DNA of 64,000 nucleotides from Sepiola atlantica. Its lineage: Eukaryota; Mollusca; Cephalopoda; Sepiida; Sepiolidae. Shown piece by piece: positions 9,624 to 24,110 of the stretch. Under the pieces are notes generated by a model. It searched no databases and was not told the DNA's origin. It saw only the letters and a program-made list of their open reading frames with translations. Numbering within the stretch: position 1 is the stretch's first letter; every line of letters starts with the position of its first letter. The position numbers and the translations under genes are program-made. The stretch lies in the NCBI GenBank assembly GCA_963556195.1, contig OY744521.1, positions 136,146,899-136,210,898 on the forward strand. The letters run 5' to 3'.

Positions 9624-9696
9624 TTCTTGGTCTGATGAGGTTGACTTTCTGGGAAAAGTGCAACCGAAACATGTATGCACATATGTAACCAATAAT
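9624..9696 (+). ncRNA. Type I hammerhead self-cleaving ribozyme (predicted active)
   Basis: All core positions are present: CTGATGA (9632-9638), GAAA (9666-9669) and the GTA cleavage triplet (9685-9687). Stem I: TTGGT (9627-9631) pairs with ACCAA (9688-9692) and continues after one mismatch with ATT/AAT. Stem II: GGTTG/CAACC (9639-9643 with 9661-9665), extended by ACTTT/AAAGT past one bulged G. Stem III: ACATGT (9669-9674) with ACATAT...GT closing at 9681-9686, six pairs including one G-T and a 6-base loop. The predicted scissile bond follows A9687. This secondary structure is read directly from the sequence; activity is inferred. Confidence 0.8.
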
Positions 9697-9730
9697 GTTT
9701 GTATAAATAAAAATTTATACTTATAAACAG

Positions 9731-9765
9731 CTCTACTTGTTATTGAGTACTTTTTATAAACACTT
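9731..9765 (+). repeat. Dispersed tail motif (CTCTACTTG..ATTGAGTAC)
   Basis: Related copies at 9031-9054, 10301-10335, 36341-36366 and 52676-52698 on the plus strand, and 18070-18093, 37495-37516 and 42052-42074 on the minus strand. Consensus CTCTACTYRYRTATTGAGYA, often followed by a GTAAATACT block. Confidence 0.6.
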
Positions 9766-9808
9766 GAGTTTCTACGGATTTACATTTACAGAAACTAATA
9801 CAATACAT

Positions 9809-9810
<2 letters not shown>

Positions 9811-9879
<69 letters not shown>
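9811..9879. repeat. (TA)n microsatellite
   Basis: About 34 TA units. Confidence 0.95.
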
Positions 9880-11400
<1,521 letters not shown>

Positions 11401-11732
11401 AATATAAGCCACATGTAGTATTTATTACGAGTGTATACTCTCTGTCAAATATAACAGAAACACATTATGTTTCACTAGTGTTCGCATTAATATCCATAGT
11501 TATCTTAAATAACGCCTCAGTCATTAACGTTAAAAAAAAAGAAATAAGAAAGAAAGCGAGAAAACGTCTCCAACTTGAAAGTTTTAAAAATAAAAATAAA
11601 ATGTATTTATGTATATATTCAACTTTTCACATATTTTCACACACACACACACGGTTACTCCTAAACTAATGAACCACTCATTAGTAATTTTGAACACACA
11701 TATTCTAAAAAATACGGTAAGTAACATGGGCA

Positions 11733-11872
<140 letters not shown>

Positions 11873-12504
11873 TGTAAATATTAACATTTAGGGGGTGACA
11901 TATAAATATTTGTTTTTTTAACTCATTTTTTTCTATGAACCGATCTTATGAATTTTGGAATACATATGCTCGGCAAGACGGTGAGTAACATGGGCACATT
12001 TTTGTTTACTTTACTATTTACTGCTTTACTATTTATTGCTACATTTCTAATTTTATTGTTTTTCAGATTATTGATATCGTTCATTCTGTTTATTTTGATA
12101 GGACCGCAAACGACATAATTGTATAAAAAAGGAAGACGTTAAAACTCTGTCTTCACAAACTGATAAAAAAAAACGAAGAAACTTGAAACCAATCGTCTAA
12201 CAAACGTTTGGAATGTTTAATGTCAAAACTATATTCGATCGGTTTTCTTGTATTATGAGATTAATTAACTTTTAGATCACGTCTATATCTTTCTCCTGGG
12301 AAAAGTATATATTTATTTAACTGGATAACCGAAGCGCCACGATGCTGTAACCAAATCAGCTGATTTGAAGGTTAACGCATTGGTTTATAAACAAAGTTGG
12401 TCTATCAGATGGGCGCCCTGCTAGGAAAACGGGCTACGATTTCTTAACATCGGCGCAATGTAAAATATAATTTCAGATCAGATTTCAATGAATATAACGA
12501 ATAT

Positions 12505-12960
12505 AAAGAAAGATGGTTACATTTTTAGAAACATTGTTTCCGTATGATAATTTTAGAAATTTGAAAACCAATGACAATATGAGCTTTTTTTAATAAATCA
12601 ATTCATTTATTTTAATAAGTGAACTGAGCTTTCAGCATCAAATATAGCCATTTCAAAACAAGACTTTCTTCCCCATTTTACTGGTAAGGATACAAAGTAA
12701 ATTGTTAGTCCAATAGTGTTGACACGTGGTTTTTAAAAAAAGTCTATATGTGTCAGCTTGGTTTGCGCTCTTTGAATAAAGAAAGATGATCACATTTTTA
12801 GAGACATTGTTTTCGTATGATATTTTTAGAATTTTGAAAACCAATAACAATATGTTTTTTATAAATAAATTTATTCATTTTTATAAGAAATGAATTCATT
12901 TATTTGTTTTAAATACATTGTTATTGGTTTTCAAAATTCTAAAAACAAAAATGAATATGT
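12505..12960. repeat. Local direct repeat with an inverted partial copy
   Basis: 12505-12630 and 12770-12895 are diverged direct copies (AAAGAAAGATG..., then CATTGTTT.CGTATGATA, then TTTGAAAACCAAT.ACAATATG). 12900-12960 repeats part of the unit in inverted orientation, giving a foldback with the second copy. Noncoding. Confidence 0.6.
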
Positions 12961-13754
12961 TCAAGATGTGCCCATTCGTTTAACGAAAAAAATCCTATTT
13001 TAAACCTAAGCGTGACAGACCGACTTTTTGGATGAATGACAACGCCTCTGTTAAAATGATGCATATAAAGCGTGTTGGAATACTGAAAACCTTTACTCGC
13101 CAGGATGGTTTTGTATAAATAACAATATCATTATTTTCATTTAGTTTTCGAGTTTTTCGGTACATGTATGGGGGGGAGTATAGAAAGTATGTCATGGATT
13201 ATTAGTTTTTTTTTACTCATATTTTCTTCAATGAGCAATGCGTCAAAATGGTGTTAATAAATATTCTACACGCACATGAAATAAGTAAATAGACACCCTA
13301 CAAAAAATAATTCATACATATTTAAACTTTCTGCTTATTTTCACTAGCACTCAATGCCGTACAAAGCAGCAGTAAAAGTTTGAAATATCGATATTTTATG
13401 ATAATTGATTTTGTTTGTGTTTAAGATATAAAATATCTAGCATATAGCATTATTTAAGTATACATAAAGCCAAAGAAGCATTAGAATTCTCAGCTTCAGA
13501 GGAGCGATATTATATGTTAACATGAAGGTGGACTTAATTAGCGTCCAATCGCTGCAAATGTCGGGATTCCAATTTCCACTGTTAACCGAGTGATTTGCAA
13601 ATTCATCAACGAGAGAAGATAATACATTATTATCTTGCCTAGGTCCATCAAGACCCTCTTACAATAGTCTACATTATTAATGATAATGAGGATGTCTATT
13701 TACTTCTTTCATGTCTGTGTTTACTAAAATAGAGAAAAGTGCCCTTGTCTGTCT

Positions 13755-14105
13755 GTAGGTCATTTATATGCTCTAAAATTACTCGACGGAACCACACCAA
13801 ATTTGACTTGAAGCATCCTTGAAAGGACCAGTTTGTCATAGGGGATAACCTTTTCATACTACTGTTGCCACTGCTATTTTTAATATTGAAAGAATAAATA
13901 TGTTTAGGCTCTTAAACTATCCGGCAGAATTACACCTAATTTGGCATGAATCACTTGTTCATGCCAGATGTGTAATGTTTCCACTAGTAATATCAAAACT
14001 ACTACCTATAATACTACTATTACTAATAATAAACACTTTAAGCTTCGAACGTTATTGGTTAGAATTAATCTAAATTTAGTATAAAAGAGCTTCGGATGCC
14101 GATTG
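13755..14105. repeat. Three diverged tandem units, about 140 bp apart
   Basis: Units near 13770, 13910 and 14045 share the order CTCTWAA, then a GGMRGAAT.AC block, then ACCAAATTTG..ATGAA. The downstream part of each grades into ACTACT/ATTACT trinucleotides. Noncoding. Confidence 0.45.
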
Positions 14106-14174
14106 CTTTATGTGGTGGTGTGGAATTAAAACACTACTCCTCCTACTCCTATTACTATTAATGTTAATGATGGT

Positions 14175-14460
14175 AACAGTCATATTATTATTATTATTAT
14201 TATTATTATTTTATTATTATCATTATCATTATTATTAGTTAGTTATTATTAGTTACTTACTAATGGTTTTCAATCCGTCTGTGTTCCCTGGTCACAACTC
14301 GTCACAATAGGGCACCGCATATTACCAGTATTCTTCGTATTAATTTTATCATCATCATCATCATAATAATAATAATAATAATCATAATCATAATCATAAT
14401 AATCATGATCATAATAATCATGATCATGATCATAATAATAATAATAATAATAATAATATG
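14175..14460. repeat. TTA/ATC/ATA trinucleotide repeat field
   Basis: Blocks of ATT (14183-14240), TCA (about 14350) and ATAATC/ATGATC/ATA (14365-14457). Confidence 0.9.
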
Positions 14461-14631
14461 CTCAGCCATTTCATGTTCGTACGTACGTTATTATCTTCCA
14501 CATCCATTTAGTTTAATGAAATCGTCCGATTGTCAAAGATTAATTGTAACACAAAAAGATAATTGAACATGTACTGGTGAAAAGTTGTGACTTTACCCCT
14601 TTTTAAATAAATTGTCCAAAATCGAATCGTT

Positions 14632-14806
14632 TTGTGCTGCGGGGTCATGCAATTTGAATTGTGTGTATTTTAAAGAAAAATTGAAAAAATAAAAAAGGTA
14701 TAATTAAACAGACGAATTCTGTTATTTTTAACAATGTTTACATAAATGAGAAATTGCTGCCTAAATATACACAATTCTAATTGCATGACCCCGTAGCACA
14801 AGACAG
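14632..14806. repeat. Inverted-repeat element with about 38-bp arms
   Basis: GTGCTGCGGGGTCATGCAAT at the left and its near-complement ending CATGACCCCGTAGCAC at the right enclose about 100 bp. The arms continue with AATTGTGTGTATTT/AAATATACACAATT. MITE-like. A block from the interior (TCTGTTATTTTTAACAATGT) recurs at 15120-15145. Confidence 0.6.
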
Positions 14807-15144
14807 CGTTAATACTTGGGACTTCAGAGTCAATTTAAATAAAAGGCAAATTACCATCGCCCAAGAATTGATTAAGAAACATACTGTTGAAGTTCATGAA
14901 CTTGAAAGAAAGCTGAAGAACCTCATATCCAAAAAATGATCTTCTTTCTCCAGCTTTTTTGTTCATTTGTTTTTGACACTTGAGGAGGAATCGACAAAGA
15001 ATCGAAAACGTTCGTGAAACCCGTGAAACCTATATAACGTTTTTCTTTATATCTAATATAAAAAAGGCCATAAGTATAATTAAAAAATAAAAAAAGATAT
15101 AATTTAAAAAACAAACAAACTCTGTTATTTATAACAATGTTTGC

Positions 15145-15550
15145 ATATGTGTATATATATATACATATATGTATATATATACATATATGTATATATACAT
15201 ATATGTATATATTATACATATATATATACATATATGTATATATGTATACATATATATACATATATGTGTATGTGTGTATATATACATATATATGTATGTA
15301 TATATAAATATATATGTATGTATATATGTATATATATATATATATGTATATATGTATATATGTATGTATATATGTGTATATACATATATGTATATATATG
15401 TATATATGTATATATATATATATGTATATATGTATATATATACATATATGTATATATATATATGTGTATATATGTATATAAACATATATGTATATATATG
15501 TGTATATATGTCCGTATATATGCATCTTTACATATATGTATATGTATATA

Positions 15551-15585
<35 letters not shown>

Positions 15586-15780
15586 TTATATTTATATATG
15601 TATATATATGCATAAATTTATATATATGTATATATGTATACATATATACATATATATATATGTGTAGCTGTATATATATATATATACACACATATGTGTA
15701 TATGTATATATATACATGTATGTGTATATGTATATATATACATGTATGTGTTTATGTATATATATATATACATGTATGTA

Positions 15781-15812
<32 letters not shown>

Positions 15813-16300
15813 CATGTATGTGTTTATGTATATATATACATGTATGTGTATATGTATATATACATATATATGTATATATACATGTATGTGTACATGTATA
15901 TATATACATGTATGTGTATATGTATATATACATGTATGTGTATATGTATATATACATATATATGTATATATATACATGTATGTGTACATGTATATATATA
16001 CATATATTTGTATAGGTATATATACATATATTTGTATAGGTATATATACATATATGTATATATACATATATGTATATATGTATACATACATATATTTGTG
16101 TATATGTATATATACATATATGTATATATGTATATCTTCATATATTTGTATATATGTATATATACATATATGTATATATGTATATATATACATATATGTA
16201 TATCTATATACATATATGTGTAGGTGTATATAAATATATATATGTATATATACATATATCTGTATCTATATATGTATATGTGTGTGTTTGTGTGCGTGCG
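15145..16300. repeat. 1.1 kb TATATG/TATACA degenerate repeat field
   Basis: Alternating ATATATGTATATATACAT-type sequence. Local higher-order units such as TACATGTATGTGTATATGTA recur from 15710 to 15990. Because the repeat has few stops in any frame it yields long Tyr/Ile/Val/Met open stretches on both strands; these are not genes. Confidence 0.95.
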
Positions 16301-16439
16301 TGTTTATATACCCAAACCTGTCGTGATTGTTAGGTGCAAGTGCTTAGTACACCATGAAGGACTGAAGTCGGACGAGAGGAGACGAGTTTGTTTTCGATCT
16401 CGCACGCAGTGCCAAAGCAACGCGTGATCCCATTAAGCT

Positions 16440-18040
16440 CGCACCCGACTACCCTTCAATATATAACACAGAATCAACATATAAAAAATATATGTTAAAA
16501 ACTACGAATGAAACACTCACTTATAAGTAATTAATATATTGACGTCAATCTTCATCTTCCTTGCATTCATTAATAAACTGTTTAATTACTTGTTTGAAAG
16601 TCAGAGATAAGTGTTGAAATTTTAACTCGAATGGACCATGTTCGTTCCCATTTTTTAGCTATAAACTCTCCGCAGGTTACGATAATGTATCATGGATTGT
16701 TGATCTACATTTGATTTGAGAAAGCGCGAAAAGTGGTTAGACAGACAATGTTTCGTCTTTTATATATAGAGAGAGATTATTGCTTTCGAACGTGTTGATA
16801 TTTTTTATTCATTGACCATCGGCCGTAGCTTATTTCCGTTACGTGATCTTAGTCAGTTTTTACTGGACGCGGAAATTATTTTGTAAAACTCGACAGTTTC
16901 AGATTTCGTTCAAAGTTATATTATTTGGCTCGTCATGCTTTAAGGCAAAGTTTAGTGCGAGTATCTGTTACACGCACAAACAAACAAATGGAACACATCC
17001 CGGCGGCGTCAGAATACATTTAGTGTATTAACATGAACACATTTTATTTATTAATACAAACACATTTAGTTTATTAACACAAACATATTTTGTTTATTTG
17101 TGGAATGCTGTAATGATTGACGATTAACTAACATGAACAGAAAATCTTTATTGTTTTAATAGATATTTAATGTTTTATGTATGAATACACATACACACAC
17201 ATACACACACTGTATATATATATAGGGGGGGGTATGTGTGTGTATAAATATAAAAGTTTGAATAATACATAGCGACTTTGTGATTATCAAATCACACTTG
17301 GAATCTTTAAGCATTGACATGTTAACAGTTTATGAAAATAGAAAAAATTGAAAGGTATAAAGCGTTATTTATATTAATTATAGAATTATTTTATGTTTAT
17401 CCTAAATACACTTGGAGCAACACACACACACATGCACACACACAGACATACACCCATTTTAATATTGTCTATTCGGCTATAGACGATCGTCCTTTCTTTA
17501 AGATTTGAGCAATGGTTCGATAATGTACTAAATATGTGCTTTTGCTATTGAATGCGCTTTTGTGATTTTAATACCGTATAGATAATGCCTTAGCGAGAAT
17601 CTACCAATTTTTACTTTCAAAGGTACCCAAACATTACTAAATCGTAGAAACAAAATAGCAACTAACTGTTGACACATGATAAACTTGATTTTGGGATAAC
17701 TAATAAAATAAAATAAAATTAAAAATTAAAATAAATAAATACAAATATTATACCTCAAAAATAAATCTAAGATGGTGGTAAGTAATGGGCAGATATTTTT
17801 TGTTTTGTTCCTACATGTCAAAGTGAAGTCAATTTTATATTTTATTTTTATTAATTTGACCTATTTAAAAGTTAAGAGCGCCATAATCCCTCTACAACAA
17901 AGGGATTGACACCCATTTGCTGATGTAAATAAATAGCTTGGAAAAGGGGTAATAACCCCAATGAATCTTATTGGTTAGTTGCTAGAGTAAGAACCAGATA
18001 GATATAAAAGCAATCGTTGAACATAAATTCACGCAATATT
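16440..18040. other. AT-rich noncoding sequence
   Basis: Short CA tracts (17190, 17420) and a (TA)5-G8 patch (17215-17232). Nothing coding recognised. Confidence 0.5.
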
Positions 18041-18045
18041 ACTTA

Positions 18046-18180
18046 GATATATTTTCGGTATTTACTTCAACAGTACTTAGTATATGAGTAGAACTTAGTG
18101 GTTATATGAAAAAAAATATTCATGGTAAATAAGCTATACTGAAAATTTTATGTTTCATTTTCGGAGGAAATCATTCGGCT
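18046..18180 (-). repeat. Diverged copy of the tail motif plus half of a palindromic MITE
   Basis: The minus-strand tail motif (18070-18093) lies beside 18113-18178, which matches one arm of the MITEs at 37921 and 52541 (ATATTCATGG.AATAAGCTA then TTTTCGGAGGAAATC). Confidence 0.45.
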
Positions 18181-18704
18181 AAGTAATATATTATATAATT
18201 TTATAATATTGTATGAATTTACATGAAAAAGTAAAAAAATTATAATAGGAAAGATTATGTCTGTGTGTTTTCACTTTATCTTTTTAAATCTCCCGCGAAG
18301 TAGTGATGGAGCTTCTCCCTTTCATTTAAGAAAAACTCCTGCTAACAAAAAGTGAGTTCCCAGTTTTTGACCGTTAAGAAAACTTCACCCCAAATATTTC
18401 TTCTTTTCACTTTACTCACCCCTCATCCAACAACTTCGTTTGAATTATTTCACTTTCTTATGTTTCTCCATTTTTATCAATTTCTGCCTTGTTGCCTGTA
18501 TACAATGACAAGGGATTTAGGGGAAAGTTAAAAACAAAACGAAAAGAAACAAAGTACAAAAAATTTTTGGAACGGAAATAAGAAACGAAGGAGTGAAAGA
18601 AAGAAAAACGAAAAAGAATCTGATAAAAAATGAAAACTAGAAAAGAATAAGAACTTTTTTTTGCAACCAATCCCGCTTTACTTTTTTGCCTTTTTAATAT
18701 ACAC

Positions 18705-18705
<1 letters not shown>

Positions 18706-18793
<88 letters not shown>

Positions 18794-18843
18794 CAAATAT
18801 AAACCAAAAGTAAACTTTTAGTAAATAGGACCTATAGTGTTTC

Positions 18844-18895
<52 letters not shown>
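18706..18895. repeat. (TA)n and (TA)n(TG)n microsatellites
   Basis: TA tract 18708-18791 and a compound TA/TG tract 18845-18896. Confidence 0.95.
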
Positions 18896-18896
<1 letters not shown>

Positions 18897-19221
18897 ATAG
18901 CAGTTTAGTAATACACATGTACACTATCTACGTACACACGTATACATATGTAGCATTTTAATTACTCACACAATTAAGTATAAAGCTAAGGATAAGGACA
19001 GACAAAATGACTATTAGACACACACGAACACAATAACACATACATATAAAGATACACACACACATATATGTGTGTTTGTGTGTATGTGTGTGTATCATTG
19101 TTTGTATAAAACTAATTTGTGTGTATTGGGGGGGGGCACGAATCTTTTTGACATGAATTTACAAAGATACGAATAATACACAGACGTTAATATATTGTTT
19201 TTACTAGACACAAGTTTATGA

Positions 19222-19229
19222 TTGCACAA

Positions 19230-19319
<90 letters not shown>

Positions 19320-19320
19320 T
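19222..19320. repeat. (CA)n(TA)n microsatellite
   Basis: CA block followed by about 40 TA units. Confidence 0.95.
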
Positions 19321-19863
19321 TATGATTAGCCTACGAGAAACTCAAAAACAATAGATTAACTCATCAAGTTAGGTATTTTTATATATTTGTATGTACAGAA
19401 TTCATACCTAAACTAATTCACCAATCATCATGAATATTGGAACAGTGGAAGGGTTAAAATATGGGGTATATGCAGTTGAATTAAGTTTCATGAGAAGGGT
19501 ATAAAAAACGTGTGAAAGCTCCTCGTGAACATTCAGATATCTCTAATTTTTATGAAAATTTGACAATAGATATTCGACATCAATATATAAATATTCTGCG
19601 AACTGCGATTTCTTTGGATATTTTAAAAGAGTTTTAGAGGCATGATATAGATACAATCTCCTATTTAAAAAATATATATTTAAAAATTCGAGTATATTAT
19701 TTTTGCGTAATTAACAAGATTCTATAAATTCTTCTTAAGACCCCTTAATCTTAGATTTTAAACTAAATCTTAAATTTTAGACATTTTCTAGAATCAAAAT
19801 CTTGTAATGGATTTTGATCAAAATTGAACAACAATAACAATAATAATAATAAAAACAACAACA

Positions 19864-19997
<134 letters not shown>

Positions 19998-20664
19998 TGA
20001 AATACCGGAACCACCCCAGATAACATTAATAATGATAATAAAAAAAGAAGAAGAAAAAATGAAAAAAAGGAAAGAAACACATTCGTTATAACAATATTTT
20101 AGCCTAACAATTAGAAATAACTAATTTATAAGCGATGTAAACAACATTAGACAGACCAAATGAACTGAATTACCTCCCTTTCATTGTTGTCCTTAACGAA
20201 TGAGACGATTAATGAAAAGATAATATTGAATTACTTAATGAAATATACATATTTAAAAATAGAATAAAATAAATAAATAAACTAAATATTAATATACACA
20301 ATAATTTAAAACGAACGGATAATGCAATGTTAAATGACAGTATTAACCGACATATTAATTTAAACGAATAGACTTGGTTTTTAAAAAACTTTAGATTAGA
20401 ATTTAAAATTTAACGACAAAAAAAGAAAGATTCTAAAAAGTAAAAAAAAAAGTTTAATAAAGTAAATAGATGAATAAATAAATTAAATAAAAAATTAGAT
20501 AAATAAAATATTAATAAAAAATAAAAATAAATAAATAAATAATAATAAAAAAAAAGTTTATTTTATTTTTTAATCTGGTTTGGAATTTAAAATTTAACCG
20601 GTATTTTCTGCGAGATTGAATCTTACGGCTTCCTTCATATGCACGCTTGAACTTGAGTTGAGCA

Positions 20665-20710
20665 CGGTTCTGAAGAAAGGAAGAGTTCCCGAAATATTAA
20701 AAAAAAATAT
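20665..20710 (+). ncRNA. Hammerhead-like motif
   Basis: CTGAAGA (20670-20676), stem GGAA/TTCC (20679-20682 with 20686-20689), then GAAA (20691-20694), then an AT-rich self-complementary stretch (ATATT/AATAT) in the stem III position. Stem I pairing is not convincing. Confidence 0.3.
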
Positions 20711-20956
20711 TATATCATACGGAATTTCCACCAGACCATCTTGATACAGGTATTACATAACATTGTAACATTGTGTAGATAGACAGCTATATATGTGTTT
20801 GTGAGAAAAAAAAATAAATATATATATATATGTGTATATATACATTGTATTAAGCGTGAAACTATTTCATTTGTTCCACCATTATATGTCTTATTTGCTC
20901 CAACTTGTGTCTATCCGTTACACCTCTGCATTGTATTGCCTTCTAAGTATCACATT

Positions 20957-20960
20957 TCTC

Positions 20961-21047
<87 letters not shown>
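20957..21047. repeat. (TC)n(TA)n microsatellite
   Basis: TC tract 20957-21002 joined to a TA tract. Confidence 0.95.
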
Positions 21048-21048
<1 letters not shown>

Positions 21049-21049
21049 C

Positions 21050-22780
21050 CGCCGTTTGGCCTAGAATGTATTTCGAAAATTTTAGGAGCATTATTTTGGT
21101 GGTTTGATGTTTAATGAAACGTTTAAAAACACAATTGTCGGTGATAATATGAAACGGCAAAGCGCTTTATGTAACAAAAATATCTTCTAATTCAAATTAA
21201 TCTTGAAATCAACCGTATACAAAAAATCGACTCAATGATTGTTGACATGCCGTTAAACCAACAACAATAACAAATGTCGGTGCTTCTGTAGTATTGGGGC
21301 AGATTGTGTTTATTAAATTGCTAGGTGAAAGTACAGAATAGTTAATCAACCCCCATCTCCTCATGTTAAGAAGTGCTTTCTAAATTATAACATTATTATT
21401 TCTGACTTGACCGTAAACTGCATAAATACCCTTTTTTAAATTTATTTATCTTACTAATTCTCTGGATTTTATTTATGGGTTATGGTTACAACAACAAAAA
21501 AAAACAGTTTGAATTATCTCCCCTTTCAGCTGACTCTTCTAAAATGAAATTGAAAATTGCATCTGCCCCAATAATACAGAAACACTAAAATTTCAATAGA
21601 TCCGACTAGATTTCATCTCTACTTATCCGATTCCATTGTCCATTTTTATATCCATCCAATATACTATAGGTGCCTCCTCAAACTTCATTGGATCTATGTC
21701 ATGTGTTTATGCACGTTTGAAAGTGGGTATTCTGTTTTAGCCTTACAGTGGTTGATATGCCGTAAAATTACCTTTTTCATCTGTATTTCAATTTAAGACA
21801 CTGCAACTACCCGGATTTGAGCATTATACAGCCGCTAAAGTTTAACAAAAATATGGGTGGGTTTGGGGTATGTTGCTTAAATAACTCTCTGAACCTAGGC
21901 AGTTGCTTCTTTTTCTTCTTTCTGACCGAAAAGCCATGAAAGACTTCCATATTTTCTGATTTAGTCCGTGCGATTATTTCGCAACTTATTTCTAGGCAAA
22001 ACTCTAATGATATATTTGTTAAGCGAATTCATCGAATAACCGCCCGAACCCTAAGATAAATTAGGTGCACTCAAACATGGATATATCTTAGAAGCCTGTT
22101 GCAATGTGGTTAACGAAATTCTGACTGGACATATATCAGAGAAACCAATGTAAGCAATAGAATCATCTGATTCATCCAAAATGAAGGAATGAAGAATGAG
22201 AAATATAAAATGATTCAAAATGCAAAAGTGGAAGAGACGAGTAAAATGCATCTTTTTCCCAGGGTGTAAACTTGTTTTTCCTATAAAAAAAACATGCTTG
22301 ATTAACTTTTCTTTCCTGTTTTTGAATAACAGATGGCGTTATTTTTATTCCGCTTACGTCACAAATTCCAACGGTTCGGACTTATCCCCCCTGCTTATCT
22401 CTGTTTCTTCTCAAGCTGTTGTCTTATAGGGCACAGTCTAGGGCTCATTCCGTTAAGTTAATGAATAAATAAATGTCTTCAATCATCGCAGTCAGAGAAA
22501 TGTTTCCACTTTATTCGTATATTCAAACAAATGTACTTGTACAAATGATGGCGATTTTGAATGTTTTACTCGTAGAGTTCCTTAAGAATACAGTATTTCA
22601 TTTCAATTCGACTGGTAAAACCTTCGTAAACGAAATCAGCATCTACCTGTGTTTATTCATTTTGTTCTATGTTGTCTGGCTTATTCTCGTTAAATATATA
22701 TATGTAATAGATTCAATATTTCTACATTAGAAGCAACGATTAATGAAAATATGAGAAATCACTTAGAAACCAAATACGAT
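21050..22780. other. AT-rich sequence with one weak exon-like stretch
   Basis: After an AACAG acceptor-like site, 22333-22427 is open for 31 codons (ends AVVL-stop) and reads like a beta-sandwich strand pattern. No good donor follows, so it is not called as an exon. Otherwise nothing recognised. Confidence 0.35.
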
Positions 22781-22784
22781 GTGA

Positions 22785-23515
22785 GAAGATTTGTTTTTCA
22801 AATAACTGAAAAAAATTATATATCAAATATTTCGGATTTAACAAGCTTTTTCAAAAAGAATATAAAACACATCTCATATGTTGCTAAGGTTGCTGAACAT
22901 ATTGTTGGATTATTCTACTGCTCCAGAAAGTCCCTCACTCCTGACGTAATCGTCTATCTTCATAAGCGTCAGATAGGTCATAAGATGGTGTACTGTTGTC
23001 ACATCTGGGGAGGTGCCTCTCATAGAACTCTTTCTTGCCTTGATAGCGTACAAAATGAACTTTGAAAGGTAGTAGGGGTTATCACTTCTCCCCCTACAGC
23101 TTTTTCTCACAGAATAAACTTTGCTAGTCTTTCTCTACTCTATTGTTATTTTCATGGTAAGTGCTTGCTCCAAATCTCTGTAAAACATTCGCAATAAAAT
23201 TCGACTAGCTAAAACCACTGTAAAGAATTTTTATTTTCTTTCTCAGTGTACCTAAAACAAAACGAAACTTCCATGAGCAAAGTTTCTTCCTAAGTACTTC
23301 CCAGCTGTGGAACACAAATCACAGTGTTGCTTCTCAGCTGACTACCGCATGATCATTTTCAAGTCCATGTTGTCGAGCAGTCCAGTTAAATAATCAATTT
23401 CACCCAGCGTTTTCAAACCATTCAAGGTGCTGTTCATTGTCAACTGACAATCTCATTTACTTTTATCCTCGAGTGAATTTTTAGCCTTAATAATTTGTGA
23501 ATAACTAGTAATATA
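22785..23515 (+). pseudogene. CR1/jockey-type RT, C-terminal fragment
   Basis: The frame contains a thumb-like SRKSLTPDVIVYLHKRQIG followed by KMVYCCHIWGGASHRTLS and LDSVQNEL, the standard post-RT region of CR1/jockey proteins (YCCHIWGGA, then LD.VQ). A stop at about 23065 ends the open frame, but the pattern continues in decayed form: SHRINFASLSLLYCYFHGKC (about 23108-23165), then a C-terminal FKS block near 23350. The copy ends in noncoding TTATCCTCGAGT sequence shared with the fragment at 25375. The RT catalytic core is absent. Confidence 0.65.
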
Positions 23516-23680
23516 TATATATACATATATATGTATATATATACATATATATGTATATATATATATATATTAATAAATAAATATTAAATTATTAATACCT
23601 ACAGACGCTAACGTGTCAAGCTTATTGCTCTCATCAGTACAGGAAAGTAACAATTTTAGACGGTCGGAAGGCGCGAGCCC

Positions 23681-23773
<93 letters not shown>

Positions 23774-23795
23774 TGAAAAGACCCTGATTATGATG

Positions 23796-23873
<78 letters not shown>
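23515..23873. repeat. Cluster of (TA)n and (CA)n tracts
   Basis: TA-rich 23513-23570, CA 23684-23722, TA 23723-23769 and TA 23800-23872, with a hammerhead-like relic between them (23600-23640). Confidence 0.9.
23605..23640 (-). ncRNA. Hammerhead-like relic
   Basis: Minus strand: CTGATGA (23631-23637), stem GAGC/GCTT around an AATAA loop, then GACA where GAAA is required (23614-23617). The stem II loop is identical to that of the motif at 44770 on the plus strand, so both belong to one family. The core change predicts inactivity. Confidence 0.4.
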
Positions 23874-23874
<1 letters not shown>

Positions 23875-24072
23875 GGTTGTAAATGCCGAATAAGTAAAAA
23901 TAATAAAATTAAAAATAAAGCAGAAGATTGAAATATCGTCAAAAAGTCACATAACGCGCGAGCCGCCATTTTCCAAGGAGGTAGAAATAAAAAGAGGCTG
24001 AAGGGAGGCCAAGTATAGGTCCACTTCGTTGAGATTTTAAACCGACGGTACCGATGTTGTTCTGATCTTCTG

Positions 24073-24073
<1 letters not shown>

Positions 24074-24108
<35 letters not shown>
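24074..24108. repeat. (TA)n microsatellite
   Basis: About 17 TA units. Confidence 0.9.

Positions 24109-24110
<2 letters not shown>

Larger units (their letters stand above)
9512..9723. mobile_element. 212-bp near-perfect palindrome carrying a hammerhead ribozyme on each strand
   Basis: Arms 9512-9616 and 9619-9723 are reverse complements over 105 bp with one mismatch, around a 2-base centre (9617-9618). Each arm read outward from the centre contains a complete hammerhead core, annotated separately. The right arm continues into the dispersed tail motif at 9731-9755. A decayed half-copy lies on the minus strand at 42436-42530. No coding capacity. The palindrome probably arose from two retrozyme- or Penelope-like termini joined head to head. 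Confidence 0.75.

Noticed and set aside
15141..16223. A 360-codon open frame of Tyr, Ile, Val, Met and Cys
   Set aside because: Produced by TATATG/TATACA repeats that lack stops in several frames on both strands; no domain.
16330..16440. Hammerhead candidate around GGACGAGAGGAGACGAG
   Set aside because: Has GACGAG-type words but no GAAA box or consistent stems.
22333..22427. Possible upstream exon with a beta-sandwich-like pattern
   Set aside because: Acceptor is plausible, but no donor lies before the stop and the phase to 24567 cannot be tested.
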